A stretch of 64,000 nucleotides of DNA from Aptenodytes patagonicus. Taxonomy: Eukaryota > Chordata > Aves > Sphenisciformes > Spheniscidae. The translations under genes were made by a program, and so were the position numbers. Positions 43,190-55,102 of this stretch are shown here, piece by piece. The stretch lies in assembly GCF_965638725.1 (NCBI RefSeq), contig NC_134960.1:1924501-1988500 (forward strand). The letters are read 5' to 3'. The notes beneath the pieces are model-generated. The model saw nothing but the letters and a program-made list of their open reading frames with translations, was not told where the DNA came from and made no database searches. Each line of letters opens with the position of its first letter. The stretch's first letter is position 1.

Positions 43190-44970
43190 TATTATAAACA
43201 AAATCCTTACTCTGATAGTTAACCTTTTTCACATGGTAAATTACAAAACAAGAGTGAGTGCCAGCCTCCAGGGGGAGCTGGGGAGACAGGTTAGTATCGG
43301 CGAGTCTAACTAAATCCATGTTTATTTGCAGAAATATATATAAAGCTAAATATTATTGCTCTTAGCAATAATAAGCTAATAAAAAAAGAAAGAAACTGTT
43401 TGTCATTTTCTGTTAACATATTTCTCACATTTCACTTCTCTGTAGACCGTAATATCCACCTGAGAGAGAGGTAACTGTGACTGTATACCATCAGATTCGT
43501 TTTCATTCCAGCATGTATTTATCTCCAGTCTGAGGTGAGGCATCCAAAAGCAGCGTACTTTTACAGTCAGTATCAGCCATCTGTGGAGTGTGCTCCAAAA
43601 GACTCCAAATGGAGTAATATTGATTGCATCAGAAATATTCAGAAAGTCTTGTAGCTGCACATAACTAAAGTAGTGGGGTTTAGTTTTATTTAGTTAGGAA
43701 AATACAGGGGAAAAAAATCCGTTTTCAAGACAGTTGTTTTTAGTTAGAGCTATGTTATCAATAATCTAGTGAAATGTCACCCATAATCTAACTTTCACAT
43801 CTTAAGGCTTCTGAGTAAGGATTGCGTGTTCGGAGCGTGTTTAATTAACTTACAAAAATGTCAGTCTGGCATTCTTTGATTTGGAGTGGAAGGTTAATTC
43901 AGATAACAACCTATAATGTGAAACAATATAACCTTTTCAGCTAGATTTCTTAAAGCTGATTTGATTATGATAAGAGGGGGATACTGTCACTTCTAAGGTC
44001 AGCTATGTTTAAACTGTTTTGAATAAGGTGATCTATTCTTTGATTCATTTTAAAAATATATCCTTCAGTCAGGCATGCTTGCACCAAACAAGCTCATCTG
44101 CTCCCTCCCTTGTGGGTTTGAATTAGTCCCACTTCACATTAGTTTCAAACAAATGTAACTACTTTTTCTGCTGTTCCATGATAACTTGAGCTGCCCTTTA
44201 ACCCTACCCTCTTCCACAAACCAAATGTGCATTCCCGCTCTCTCCTTTGCACTGAGTTTTGATGTTATCAGATCTTGTGGTGGGTCCAGTCAGGGAGCTG
44301 AAATGGTAGGAAAATAATCCAACAAAAAGTGAATATTTGCTTTACCTTAACCGAAACCACTGGACAAGCTGAGAACAATTAAGCCTATCTTGAATAATTC
44401 AGGGCTCAACAGGACATGAGTGGTACTTCTGGATCCTAAAAGCATAGCAAATCCTTAACTGTTATTCTGTATGGTGAGCGGCAAAATAATCTTACATCTT
44501 TTTATATACACACTGCATTCAAGAGGGTATTCTTAAACATGTATCTTTTGAAAAATTTACTTAAGTAGACTGAAAAGTTCATGAAACAGGTGAAAGGACA
44601 TGGAGATTTGTAACTGTAGATTTAAACATAGCCCTGACCAGATATATTCCGCTCTTTTGCATAGTCTAGTGGCGTGATCGTAAAACTCATCACATTTATT
44701 AGCTGTCTTGTTGGAAATCTAAGCAGAGAAGTCAAAGTCCAAATATATCTGACTTGAACCGATACATCAGGCACCTTCGCTGACTGTAATGACAGGGAGA
44801 AACCTCATGCAAACTGCCTCGTGCTCTGTTGGCCAAGGCTGGGAGCTGCTGTAGTGATGGCTGGGAGGCCATTCTGATCTCGTGGTCACGCGTAATGCTG
44901 ATTAGCTTCCTGTGATGCTCTGGGGTAGAAGGAGGTTAGATCTTGTTTATTTTCCTTCGTCCTGGTGTCT
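43190..44970. other. GDF9 upstream region, no gene seen
   Basis: AT-rich sequence upstream of GDF9. Short open frames occur, but none has splice borders or a recognisable product. No repeat family was recognised. Confidence 0.5.
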
Positions 44971-44973
44971 GAC

Positions 44974-45066
44974 TGGGTGGACTTGGCAGTGCTAGGTTTA
45001 CAGTTGGAGTCGATGATCTTAAAGGTCTTTTCCAATCTAAATGATGCTATGATTCTATGATTCTAG
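44974..45066 (+). mobile_element. CR1 LINE 3' tail
   Basis: The sequence GGTGTCTGACTGGGTGGACT, then GTTGGAGTCGATGATCTTAA and AGGTCTTTTCCAATCTAAATG, ends with repeated ATGATTCT units. This is the typical 3' end of avian CR1 elements. Only about 90 bp remain. Confidence 0.85.
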
Positions 45067-46710
45067 ATGCTGTGGAGGCTTTCAAAGGATCTTAGAGCTA
45101 AGTTTTCACATTTTTAGTAACTGGTTGGTCTAGACCTGTGGAAATGTTTAATAGGTCAGTTGATTTGACTATGGCATGTTGAGTACTAGACCCTTTAGAA
45201 AATGTGATCATTTTCAGTGCATAAATAGGAGCTGAAATGCTCTGAGAGTGGCTATAGGAATGCAGAGATTCTTAACATTACTGAAGCCTGAGAGTCTTCC
45301 CATGAATGTATTTATAACTTTAGGCAGTTCTTGAGCAGCTCCTAATAAACTGGACTTCCTTTGCTCTGCAGTAGCCTATAATAAAGAGGGAGAAAACTGA
45401 AGTTTATGTTGCCGTTCATTTTTTCCTCTGAAACCCAGTTCCCCTGAACAGATTGCTGATCCAGCACAGCCACACCAATCCCTATGCGCAGAGCTGAAGC
45501 CTAGCGACTTGTAGGGGAGTCAGGAGCTGGGGGAGGGAATGAGAGAGGAAAGAGAGGGCCCCGTAAGCCACACTCACTGCCAAAGCCAGTTTCTCATCCA
45601 AACTGTGCCTTTTTACTGGACTTCAGGTTTCTCAATGCTTGGACACATTTGCTGAGGAGTTATAAATTGCAGTTATATTTGAGTGAAGATTCTGGCATAC
45701 CTACACTTGTAGGTAGTTGCAAATACATGTATACAAGCATTTAAGATATTAAAGACTTGTTTAGTAAAACACAACGTCCAAGGAGATTAGTTTCATCATA
45801 TCTTTTTAAAATCCAGACCATTATTAGATTGTTTGATAGTCTCATGTTTTATGTATCTTAAATATTTATTCTCTCTATTATTAATCATTAGATTGTTGCA
45901 GCAGAAACTGTATTTTCCTTTTTTCCCCGGGAAACACTGAGTGTACTACCACAAACTAATAATATTTTTTAAATTTCTATAAACCAGAGCTGAATAATGT
46001 GTAGCTTTGCCCTGTAGCTAGATAATGACGTACGTTTGTTTCCACGAGGGAGCAAAAGCATTAATCACAGGTATAGCTGTTATGCCCCGATAAACACAGT
46101 GTTTTCATTTTGGCTCACTGAGCTGATTCAGTGGACTTTGAAATACAAGCAGTATCAGGTGCTGTCTGCAGGACCCATTAATAACACTGCAGAAACTTAG
46201 CTAACTGCCCGTGCAGAGTAACAGCTGAGTTACGTGTCTGCTATACAGATGTGAGCTGTAGCAATTTCTAACAATTTAAAAAGAAGAAACATTTCCTGTT
46301 ACTTCTAATAGCTTCTTCCTGCCATAAACCAAAAAGATCAAACAAATTATTTTAAGGAAGCAGTGCATATATACATGTCATTTTTTGACAAGACAGAATC
46401 AGAGCTAAAAAGGTATGTACCACTGATTTTATGACAACAGTGCAAAACAGAGATTTTTTTTATCGCTGCTGATAGCAGCCTATGCTCAGGTCAGCCCATT
46501 TTTATCTCCTTGACGATAATATCAGCAATCCCTGAAATTGATGATAGCCAGAAGATTGGGCTCCATTTGCCTCTCTGTTCCTAACTGTCTTCTTGTACCT
46601 GATCGTTACAGCAGTCTCCATAGTCTGTGTAGTCATACCTGCCATTTGAGCTGTTTTTCACAAACACAGTGGGTGAGATTTTCCCCGTTTATCACATTTG
46701 TAATTGTCCC

Positions 46711-47095
46711 ATAGAATCATAGAATCATAGAATCATTGAGGTTGGAAAAGACCTCTAAGATCATCGAGTCCAACCGTCAACCCAACACCACCATGCCCAC
46801 TAAACCATGTCCCTAAGCGCCTCATCTACACGTCTTTTAAATACCTCCAGGGATGGGGACTCCACCACTTCCCTGGGCAGCCTGGTCCAATGTTTCACCA
46901 CTCTTTCAGTAAAGAAATTTTTCCTTACATCCAATCTAAACCTCCCCTGCCGCAACTTGAGGCCATTTCCTCTCGTCCTATTGCTTGTTACTTCGGAGAA
47001 AAGACCAACACCCACCTCGCTACAACCTCCTTTCAGGTAGTTGTAGAGAGCGATGAGGTCTCCCCTCAGCCTCCTTTTCTCCAGGCCCATGGAAG
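46711..47095 (-). mobile_element. CR1 LINE 3' fragment
   Basis: The - strand encodes the end of CR1 ORF2 ([47 protein letters not shown]). A 3' tail with GGTTGACGGTTGGACTCGAT and three ATTCTATG units follows. It is 5' truncated and, over this piece, has an open frame of 96 codons, suggesting a relatively young copy. Confidence 0.9.
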
Positions 47096-47129
47096 ACTTT
47101 TTTCCCAGCTGAAAGGTCAGCCACCTTGA

Positions 47130-50100
47130 AGAGCTTGGAAAAGAACTGAAACGTCCTAGACATAGACATAAGCTGTGGCACTGATGGATAGTTTATGAAT
47201 TCCTTTTTTCTTGCAGACTACTTCTCCTACTACCTATGCAGCTTTGCATGTATCATTTGTTTTCTTTATGTTTTAATTTACTATCACTTTATTATAATTA
47301 TCTATAGAACCTAGAAATTTCCCTAATGGACCGTGAGCCCACTTTCCTGTGTGCTGCATAAATACGGACTAAACTGCCCAGAGAGTTTGTAATCTAAATA
47401 TAGGACAAGAGAAGGGACTTAGCATACGAACAGTTATCTTGTATTTGTCGGCATCATAGAAAAGCAGTTTTAGGGATTTAAAGAAGATTATACGAGAGCA
47501 TTGCTGTTGTTTGCATCAGGGGCAGCATGAAGATCTTGTTTGAAAACGTAACGGGTGAACAATGGAAGCCGGCCCCATGAGAGGGAGTCGGCAGAGTACA
47601 CTGGTATGTCCCTTACCTTATAGGGGTGCTCTGAGGATGAATATATTAAACATTATGAACCATTCAAGCACTAGGATAATGCTAGTTTTGTAAGGACCTA
47701 AAATAGATATACACAGCTAGGCACACAGCCACGATTGTGACTGCATCTCAAATATTGTTTGGTGTCTGCAGGATATTGCTGTAACAGGTAGGTAAGAAGC
47801 CAGCAGCAGTGATGATGTACTTGAGAGAGATGGTGAAACACTGTGTTTTTTTCTCCAGTAATCAGGTTTTAGAACCTAAAATAATGCAAAACTTACAAGT
47901 TATAATTGTCTCAGTTCCTCAGGCAAGGGAAAAACCTGTATGAGGAGGATATGCCCAAGAGGGCCTGTTCCTTTGTTTACATGCCTACCGAGGTCCCCAA
48001 AGCATCAGGATGAGGAAAGATCATTCCCTGGTGGTTGACTGCAGTGAGGAAGGTGAGAAGGGGAAGGAGATGAGCTTTGTGGTGTACCTGGCAGCAAGGA
48101 GCGCTCAGAAGAGAAATGCCCCTCCTCCCAGGGTGTCTCCCCCTTTCTCTATACCTGAAGACAACTGGACTCTGAACTGCACCCTGTGTAGTGGTGTCGG
48201 CTGCTGCAAAGGCAGTGGCTGGCTGGCTCGGGGGGCTGGGGCAAGACGGGTCACCCACCCCTTTGTTTTCATAATTGCCATCTGTGGCCTCTTTCTGCCT
48301 TAGCTAAAAAAGACTGCCTTCGACTATATCCTTGTAGAGCTAAGGGGACCAGGCATATGCTGTGGATTTATCCAGTGGCATAATAATATGTTTTATTCTC
48401 CTGCCAAGGGCACAGCAGTGAGTCAACCAAAAAGAAAAAAAACATTGCCTCGGCCTCTGACTGCTTCACTAAGGCATCCATGTCTAAAGTACTGGATTCC
48501 CGCTTTACAAGAATTATATTATAATAGTGCCTAAAGTTAATGTATATCATAGCTACACTTCCATTGTTCACAATAGGTATCTATTCTTTGTTGCTAAGAG
48601 ATCTAGCTATAGATGATCCAATAGTCAGTTTAGTTCTTCTACATAGAGTTTCTAGATTTATGAAAATAAATTCTAGATTTATGGAAGTATCCTTTTACTA
48701 AACATTTTAGTGTCTCATGCATTCTATATTGGATTAGGATATTCTGACCAAAAGTGAAACTCATCTCTGGTTTATTGTACTATTTATATGTCAATAAAAA
48801 TAAGTAACTCCTTCAAGTGTTACAAAACATTAGCTGATAGGTGAAACAGCTTGGTCTGAGTATGGAGTTTGCTGTACAAAGATACAGCGATGAAGATGAA
48901 CGTAATGGCTTCTTAGAGGATGCAGAGGAAGGTAGTGCCAAGCTGGAATCGTGGTGCGTTTCAGAGCTCCTGCTGCCATTCCTTTGGGCATGTTACCTTC
49001 CTGTTATCTTAGGTGGCGTTGCTGTAAACTGACCGTGTAATAACACGGAGGAGAAGTGACCTTGCGGACACTTTGTACAACTAGAATTAATAAATGTTCC
49101 TGACAGGGTAATCAGTTGGTTCATTTAGTACATGAGTTTAGAGGCTTAATGGGCAGCAGTGTGAGAAAAGTTTTACTTCATCCTGTTGTGAAAACAAATG
49201 ATTAGCAAAGAGCAACCTGACAGCCTCACTCAGCCACTGAAAATGAGCCCCGTTTTTCCTTTGCTGCTAAGCTGCTGGTGGCCATTTGGATATTGGTGTG
49301 GTATCTTTGTCAAACCTCTTCAGTTTTACTGACGTGAGGGTACATGCTTCTGGAGTGCTTTCTTAGAGCTCTTCTGTATCAAGAGTTTGGTTTACAACTC
49401 ATTCACATATTACTTTTCATCATCCGTGTGATGATTGGGGAAGAATGTAGATATTCGGTGCTAAAGTACGGCACTCACAATTTTACCAGCTAAGCAAATA
49501 CCACATGGAAAACTAGTAAGTTTCTCCTTGTTGTAATCAGATATTCTTTAAAAAAATAATGCGAGCTCATTCCCTGAAAAGAAACAACAGCTGCAGAAAC
49601 CGGCTACCGTAGGTAGCAGAGCGAGGTTCCTGGCAGGGCCCTTCAGTAGAGGGACACCTCCATTTACATTAATTTCTAGGCTGCATGGCATCTAATAGGC
49701 ATACAGCAAAAATATAAAAGGTGAGGTTTTGGTATGCACTGTCTGCAAAGCCTGAAATCTGTGACATTGACTTATTTCACGTACGTCTTTGAAAAGCCAT
49801 TATAGGGAAAGTTTTGTGCACACTTACAAATATGACTGCCCATGTGGAACCTGGACGAGATAGTCTTTTAATGTAGTTACATTTTTATTGAAATAAAACT
49901 TCTGAAGTTAATGAAGGAACTGTCATTTGTTGGCAAGTGCTGTTTCTGTTACAGGGAGGTGCTGTACACGTATCCATAAAATGTGGCTTTCAGGCCAAGT
50001 TTCAGAATACATTTAATGCAGTTTGAGGGCTACTGCTGTCAGGGGTGGGTTTTTCCTCTTCCTTCTTGCCTTTTGCCCTCGCCCTTGTGTTGGTGGAATA

Positions 50101-51085
50101 GTTTTCACCTGGTCTGTGAGCTGAAGGACTCGTTCCCCAGCTGCACGCTCAATATAAAGTCGTGGGGCAGCCTTGGATGTGCTTTTTGTTAAGGAAGAAG
50201 GTTGGAGGCAGTGACCTGCTGCTTTTGAGAGCGTCTTATAGGTAGCTTAATTTAGGTATAATGTGAAGTTATACAATACTATAGTCAGGCACATTTTAGA
50301 CACTATAGGTATTGAGAAAGATTCAGTGAAAAAAATGTAAATGAGTAGGTAGAACTTAGTTGGGTTTTTTGTTTGGGTTTTTTTTCCGCCCTCCTCTTCA
50401 TAAATGTGCAGGCAGGATTGCAGGAGTTATCTCCTTTCCCTTTTTTTCAGAAGGGAGAAAGAAAATACTTGGAACCAACTGTTTTAAAAACTAGGAAACT
50501 GGGGTCTTATATTGGATATTCTTCCTCTTGCCTTGATGTACTGGTGTGGAAAGCTGAGTTTGCTAAGCTTGTTACTATCACTTTCAGCTTTCCTGGTGTA
50601 TTTTCCTGCCTGGCAAGCTCTTGTTTACAAGCTGGAGAGCAAAGAAAGCCCTGAAGAATAAAAATTGTGAAAAATGGAGAGTCTGCTGCTGTTACCTCAA
50701 ACCTCGCCTGAGACAGCATACAGGGTAGGTAAATTGCTGTATACCAGATGTGATTTTTTTTTTTTCCCCCCCCCCAGAAATGTTTTTATTGCTCCTAAAT
50801 AAAATAACAGTTCTGGCCATTCTTGCAGTATCTCTGCCGTAGGGTTCAGTTGTGGCTATAAGGTAGGAATGGGGAAACTGCGTTCTTCATTTTGTTGGTC
50901 TTGTTTATTTTACACTACTATCAGATATGGTTAAGATGCGAGTCCTTATGTGACCCTTAGTGTGAGAAAAACGCTAAATTATAATTTAGTTTCTTAAAAT
51001 TGCAGGAAAATAAATTCCAGAATTACATTCTTTTCCAGTCTCTCTGTTCTCATGCTTCATATGTGGATATGCTCCTGGTAAGCGG
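47130..51085. other. Region without an identified gene
   Basis: Mixed-composition sequence. Frames of 90-97 codons overlap on both strands at 47977-48303 without splice or family support. A C-run follows a T-run near 50750-50778. I see no promoter or exon I would defend. Confidence 0.45.
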
Positions 51086-51094
51086 CTATGTTTT

Positions 51095-51150
51095 AGGTTA
51101 GTGGTTGGACTCGATGATCTTAAGGGTCTCGTCCAACCTCAGTGATTCCA
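51095..51150 (+). mobile_element. Short CR1 3' tail adjoining a longer CR1
   Basis: The pieces GTGGTTGGACTCGATGATCT and TAAGGGTCTCGTCCAACCTC, then AGTGATTCCA, are a CR1 3' end in + orientation. They abut directly onto the body of a second CR1. Confidence 0.75.
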
Positions 51151-51836
51151 TCTGAGAAGGACTTGGGGGTACTGGTGGATGAGAAGCTGGACATGAGCCA
51201 GCAATGTGGGCTCGCAGCCCAGAAGGCCAAGCGTATCCTGGGCTGCACCAAAAGCAGCGTGGCCAGCAGGGCGAGGGAGGGGATTCTGCCCCTCTGCTCT
51301 GCTCTGGGGAGACCCCCCCTGCAGCACTGCGTCCAGCTCTGGAGCCCTCAGCATAAGAAAGACACGGACCTGTTGGAGCGGGTCCAGAGGAGGGCCACAA
51401 AAATGATCAGGGGATGGAACACCTCTCCTATGAGGAAAGGCTCAGAGAGTTGGGGTTGTTCAGCCTAGAGAAGAGGCGGCTTTGGGGAGACCTTCTTGCA
51501 GCCTGTCAGTACTTAGAGGGTGCTGATAAAAAAGATGGGGACAGACTTTTTAGCAGGGCCTGTTGCGACAGGACAAGGGGGAATGGCTTTAAACTAAAGG
51601 GGGGTAGGTTGAGACTAGATATGAGGAAGAAATGTTTTACGCTGAGGGTGGTGAAGCACTGGCCCAGGTTGCCCAGAGAGGTGGTGGATGCCCCATCCCT
51701 GGAGACATTCCAGGTCAGGTTGGACGGGGCTCTGAGCAACCTGGTCTAGTTGAAGATGTCCCTGCCCATGGCAGGGGGGTTGGGCTAGATGACCTTTAGA
51801 GGTCCCTTCCAACCCAAACTGTTCTACGATTCTATC
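51151..51836 (+). mobile_element. CR1 LINE, 5'-truncated (about 690 bp)
   Basis: Starts within ORF2 at SEKDLGVLVDEKLDMSQQCG and continues KAKRILGCTKSSVASRAREG, RVQRRATKMIRG, then (one frame over) YEERLRELGLFSLEKRRLWG, RLRLDMRKKCFTLRVVKHWP and RLPREVVDAPSLETFQVRLD. It ends with the CR1 3' tail GTTGGGCTAGATGACCTTTA ... GATTCTAT. The frame changes once near 51410-51420, so the copy is not intact. Its end borders a CpG island. Confidence 0.93.
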
Positions 51837-52730
51837 CTGCGAGCCGTTCCTGTGCCTCGAAGAGCTCGGCTGGCAGTGAAATCTCGACCGCTGCTGTGCT
51901 TTGTGGGGAGGCGGGCTGCGCTTCGTCCTGCCCCGCGTCTGCGGGGTTTTCCCTCCCTTTGCATAAGGAGATGCGGTTCGGAGAAATGCTTCTCCCCTGA
52001 CGCCAGGGTTTCGGGTTCATTATCCTGACCCCACCTCCGTGCCTCCCCCTGGGCAGGGCCCTGCCCGGTACCTTCGCGGGCTACAAGTAGCTCCGGCAGC
52101 AGCGGGGACCGGGGGAGAGCCCTGTCCCTGCCCGAGCTGGGGAGGAATGCCCCGGCTGGCCTGCCCGCCGGCGCTGCCGCAGCTGGCCCGGGGAGCGCCG
52201 GGGGGCCAGGTAAGCCTGTGCCGGGGGGGGGGGGTATGCCCGGGGGCGGCTTTGTCCCTGCGGACCTGGCAGAGGAAGCTACGGCCTGACGTGACGAATG
52301 CTGGCGGTGATGATCCATGTTGTATGAATTACACTGATTAGTTCTAATTACTGTAACCGCGTGCAGCCGCCTGGAAATGATCCGCCTTTGAGAAGGTGAA
52401 TGGGGGCTTGCGGAGGTGGACGGGTTTAGGAATGTGGGGGGGGGGGGGGTGGGAGGAGGAGGGGAGCGAGCGCCGCTGCCGCAAAGCCATTTAAAGTTCA
52501 GCCAGCCCTTGAGATGTTCGGGAGCCTTTACAAAGCGGCGTTTGCACGAACCTGTTGTTGGCGTTACGCGAGAAACCCGTGTCGGCGGTGCAGCGCAGCC
52601 CTGCCGCCCGTCCGGGAGCGGTCCCGGACGAAGGAGCGAGGGGTTTTGGTCGTGTTTGTTCCGTGTGTCACTCCTCGTGGCGTGCCTGGCGTTAAAGGCG
52701 CGCTGCCAGATAGCGTGCTATTGCTAAGAA
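51837..52730. promoter_or_regulatory. Orphan CpG island
   Basis: About 0.9 kb of very GC- and CpG-rich DNA with no assigned gene. It includes GC boxes and a G-run at about 52437-52450, and holds a possible first exon on the + strand. By human synteny the next gene after GDF9 is SHROOM1, transcribed in the AFF4 direction. A + strand start here would fit that, but no SHROOM1 sequence is recognised. Confidence 0.55.
52147..52209 (+). CDS. Candidate first coding exon in the orphan CpG island
   Basis: ATG followed by 20 codons (MPRLACPPALPQ, then LARGAPGGQ) ends exactly at CAG|GTAAGC, a strong donor, in phase 0. It sits in a CpG island with GGAGGA before the ATG. No family is recognised, and GC-rich DNA can produce such patterns by chance. 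Confidence 0.25.
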
Positions 52731-54323
52731 CAGAGGAGGTTTTAAAAATGGTTTTACCTAGCCTGGTGTTATTTCAGTGGTAAAAAGCAGTCTTTCATAG
52801 TTTAGAATATGTGGAATGACAGTACTAAACCAGTTTTGATGTGTAACAACGTGGCTTATTTGTGCCGTCTTCAGCAGGAGGGTTTTTAATCTTTCTATTG
52901 ATTTAAAGACCTGAGCTACATAATTATTTCCTGCAAAAATCACGGGGGCGGTAATTGCCCGGACCCTTCTTTTCCTGTTGTGCAGGGACCTGTTAATAGG
53001 ATTCTTCTCTCAGAAAGAAAGGTCTCCTTAGCAGCATTTAATGTCAAGAATGAAGCAGTGTCAGGTAGAAACTGAATGTATTTCAATGAAGAAGTGCGTT
53101 CTAAAGAATTCCAAACTTAACTCTAGAGCGTTCAGTGTTTTGCAAAATATTCATGAAGCGATGTGTTTAAAAGTAGAAACATCTCCAAATGGTATGCACT
53201 TAAGTGTGAAAATTAAGAAGAAAATGTTAAAACTTGAAAAACAATTTGTGCATTTAGAAAATAGAAATCTGGGTTGAATAAATAGGGGAGGTGAGAGAAA
53301 GAAAAGTATTTTCAAGCGTGGGTGGGAGGGAATCACATAAGATTTTCCAGCTGTTTACAAATGGCGAGAGAACATGCAAATGTATTTATTTATGAATTTG
53401 CCCGAGAGGATTTTTGTACGCTCTGATACTGTCTCTTGTTTGGCCTTATGCAGTGCTGAGGCGCAAGTCCAAACATGCGAAGGGCCAGATTCATACGAAC
53501 AGGGCTATTCAAGCCTGCCGGGGGGTCCCGCTGGCTGCCTGCGCAGTGCGGGGCGAACTATGGAAACCCCACCTAAGCATCCAGGGGAAGAAACTTCAGC
53601 ACGTGGGCTGAGAGGGGCCGGGGTGTGGGCTGCTGAGCTCCCCTGCCCGGGGAGTCCGGGCTAAGGGGGGAGCCCTGCGAGTGCGCCGGCCCTCAGCCCA
53701 GGCGCAGCCTCTCAATCTTCAGTTCTGGCTCAGAGTTGAAGGACGAGTGACAAGCTTTACGTGCTACCAGGTGCTTTCAATGGTAACACACTCGTTTCCT
53801 CGCTCCGACTTTGCCAGAGTTTTTCATCTGAGGATTTGCATTCCGGTTGTTTGCTTTGCCCAGAATTTTGGGAAAATGTGGACAAAATGAATCCTGTATT
53901 TCTAAGAACAAGCTTGGGGGGGGGGGGGGGGGGAATGATGTCTTGCCTATTTTCAGTACTTCTGACCTGTCACTGAATAACGTTGTTTCTCACGCTTTGG
54001 AGAAGGGAACTAAATTTTGTTTTGCATGAATTTGCATCAGGGATATGCTTTTTGTTGTTCCCTCTGAAAATCTTTCCCAGTCTGGCCAATTAATAAGTCT
54101 CTGAAAAATGCACATGCTTTGATTTTTTTTTTTTTTTTTTTTTTTCTTTAGTAACTTAAATGTCTGAAGAGTCTGTCCTCAACATACTGGAATCTCCAAG
54201 AGCTTCCAGTCGTGGCTGGGCTGACTCTGTGCTAGTCCCAAAGCATAAATGAACATGCTGCCTTTGACCTGTGGCTTCAGATGATAAACCAGATTGTCAC
54301 CATCATGGCTGGTTCCAGTTGGC
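52731..54323. other. Region without an identified gene
   Basis: Short chance frames only. It contains a G18 run at 53916-53933 and a T-run of about 24 at 54122-54145. A GC-rich patch lies near 53510-53710. Confidence 0.45.
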
Positions 54324-54328
54324 CTTGG

Positions 54329-54869
54329 TGTCCTGGTTTCGGCAGGGATAGGGTTAATTTCCTTCCTAGTAGCTGGTACAGTGCTGTGTTTTGGATTTAG
54401 TATGAGAATAATGTTGATAACACACCAATGTTTTAGTTGTTGCTGAGCAGTGCTTACACTAGTCAAGGGCTTTTCAGCTTCCCATGCTCTGCCGACTGAG
54501 CAGGCTGGGGGTGCACAAGAAGCTGGGAGGGGGCACAGCCAGGACAGCTGACCCAAACTGGCCAGAGGGACATTCCATACCATGGGACGTCATGCTCAGT
54601 ACATAAATGGGGGGAAAGCTGGCCGGGGGGGCCGCTGGTGGGGACTGGCTGGGCATCGGTCGGCAGGTGGCGAGCAAATGCATTGTGCATCACTTGCTTT
54701 GTATACTATTATTATTTTATATCCATTATTAAACTGTCTTTATCTCAACCCACGAGTTTTCTCAGTTCTACTCTTCCAATTCCCTCCCCCATCCCACCGG
54801 GGGGGGTGTGGGGGGGGTGAGCGAGCGGCTGTGTGGTGCTCACTTGCCGGCTGAGGTTAAACCACGACG
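54329..54869 (+). mobile_element. Solo LTR, ERVL-like endogenous retrovirus
   Basis: A 541-bp element starting TGTCCTGGTTTC and ending GGTTAAACCACGAC, flanked by the 5-bp direct repeat CTTGG (54324-54328 and 54870-54874). I recognise the sequence as a widespread bird LTR. It includes the GACGTCATGCTCAGTACATA promoter-like part, the TATTAAACTGTCTTTATCTC poly(A)-signal part and a G-rich 3' portion. The 5-bp duplication fits the ERVL class. No internal retroviral region is next to it, so it is a solo LTR left after recombination, with intact ends and moderate age. Confidence 0.85.
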
Positions 54870-55056
54870 CTTGGCCAGCTTGGAGCTAAGAGCTGGCACT
54901 GGCTGAGCCCGCTGTGGTGACTTGACAGGAGACTTGCTGGCGTAAAACAGCAAATGGATTTGTAAAATAATTGAAGGGTGGGGCAGACACAGAAGTGGAA
55001 TAGGAGTTCTGTGAGTGTTCTTTTAACGTAATTTTATGTCTGGAATTTTAATACAG

Positions 55057-55102
55057 AGTGAAGAAAAAGCAAAGGGGAGAGGGCGAAAAAGAACTGATCA
55101 TG
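55057..55102 (+). CDS. Candidate orphan exon
   Basis: 46 nt between AATACAG and a GTTAGT donor. In phase 0 it reads SEEKAKGRGRKRTDH plus one base, which would follow the 52147-52209 candidate in frame. The pyrimidine tract is weak. No family is recognised. Confidence 0.2.

Noticed and set aside
47977-48303. Overlapping open frames on both strands
   Set aside because: Neither has a recognisable domain, splice border or start context, and overlapping frames on both strands suggest composition effects.
51824-52341. Long open frames on both strands in the CpG island
   Set aside because: GC-rich DNA lacks stops; only the 63-nt piece ending in a strong donor was kept as a candidate.
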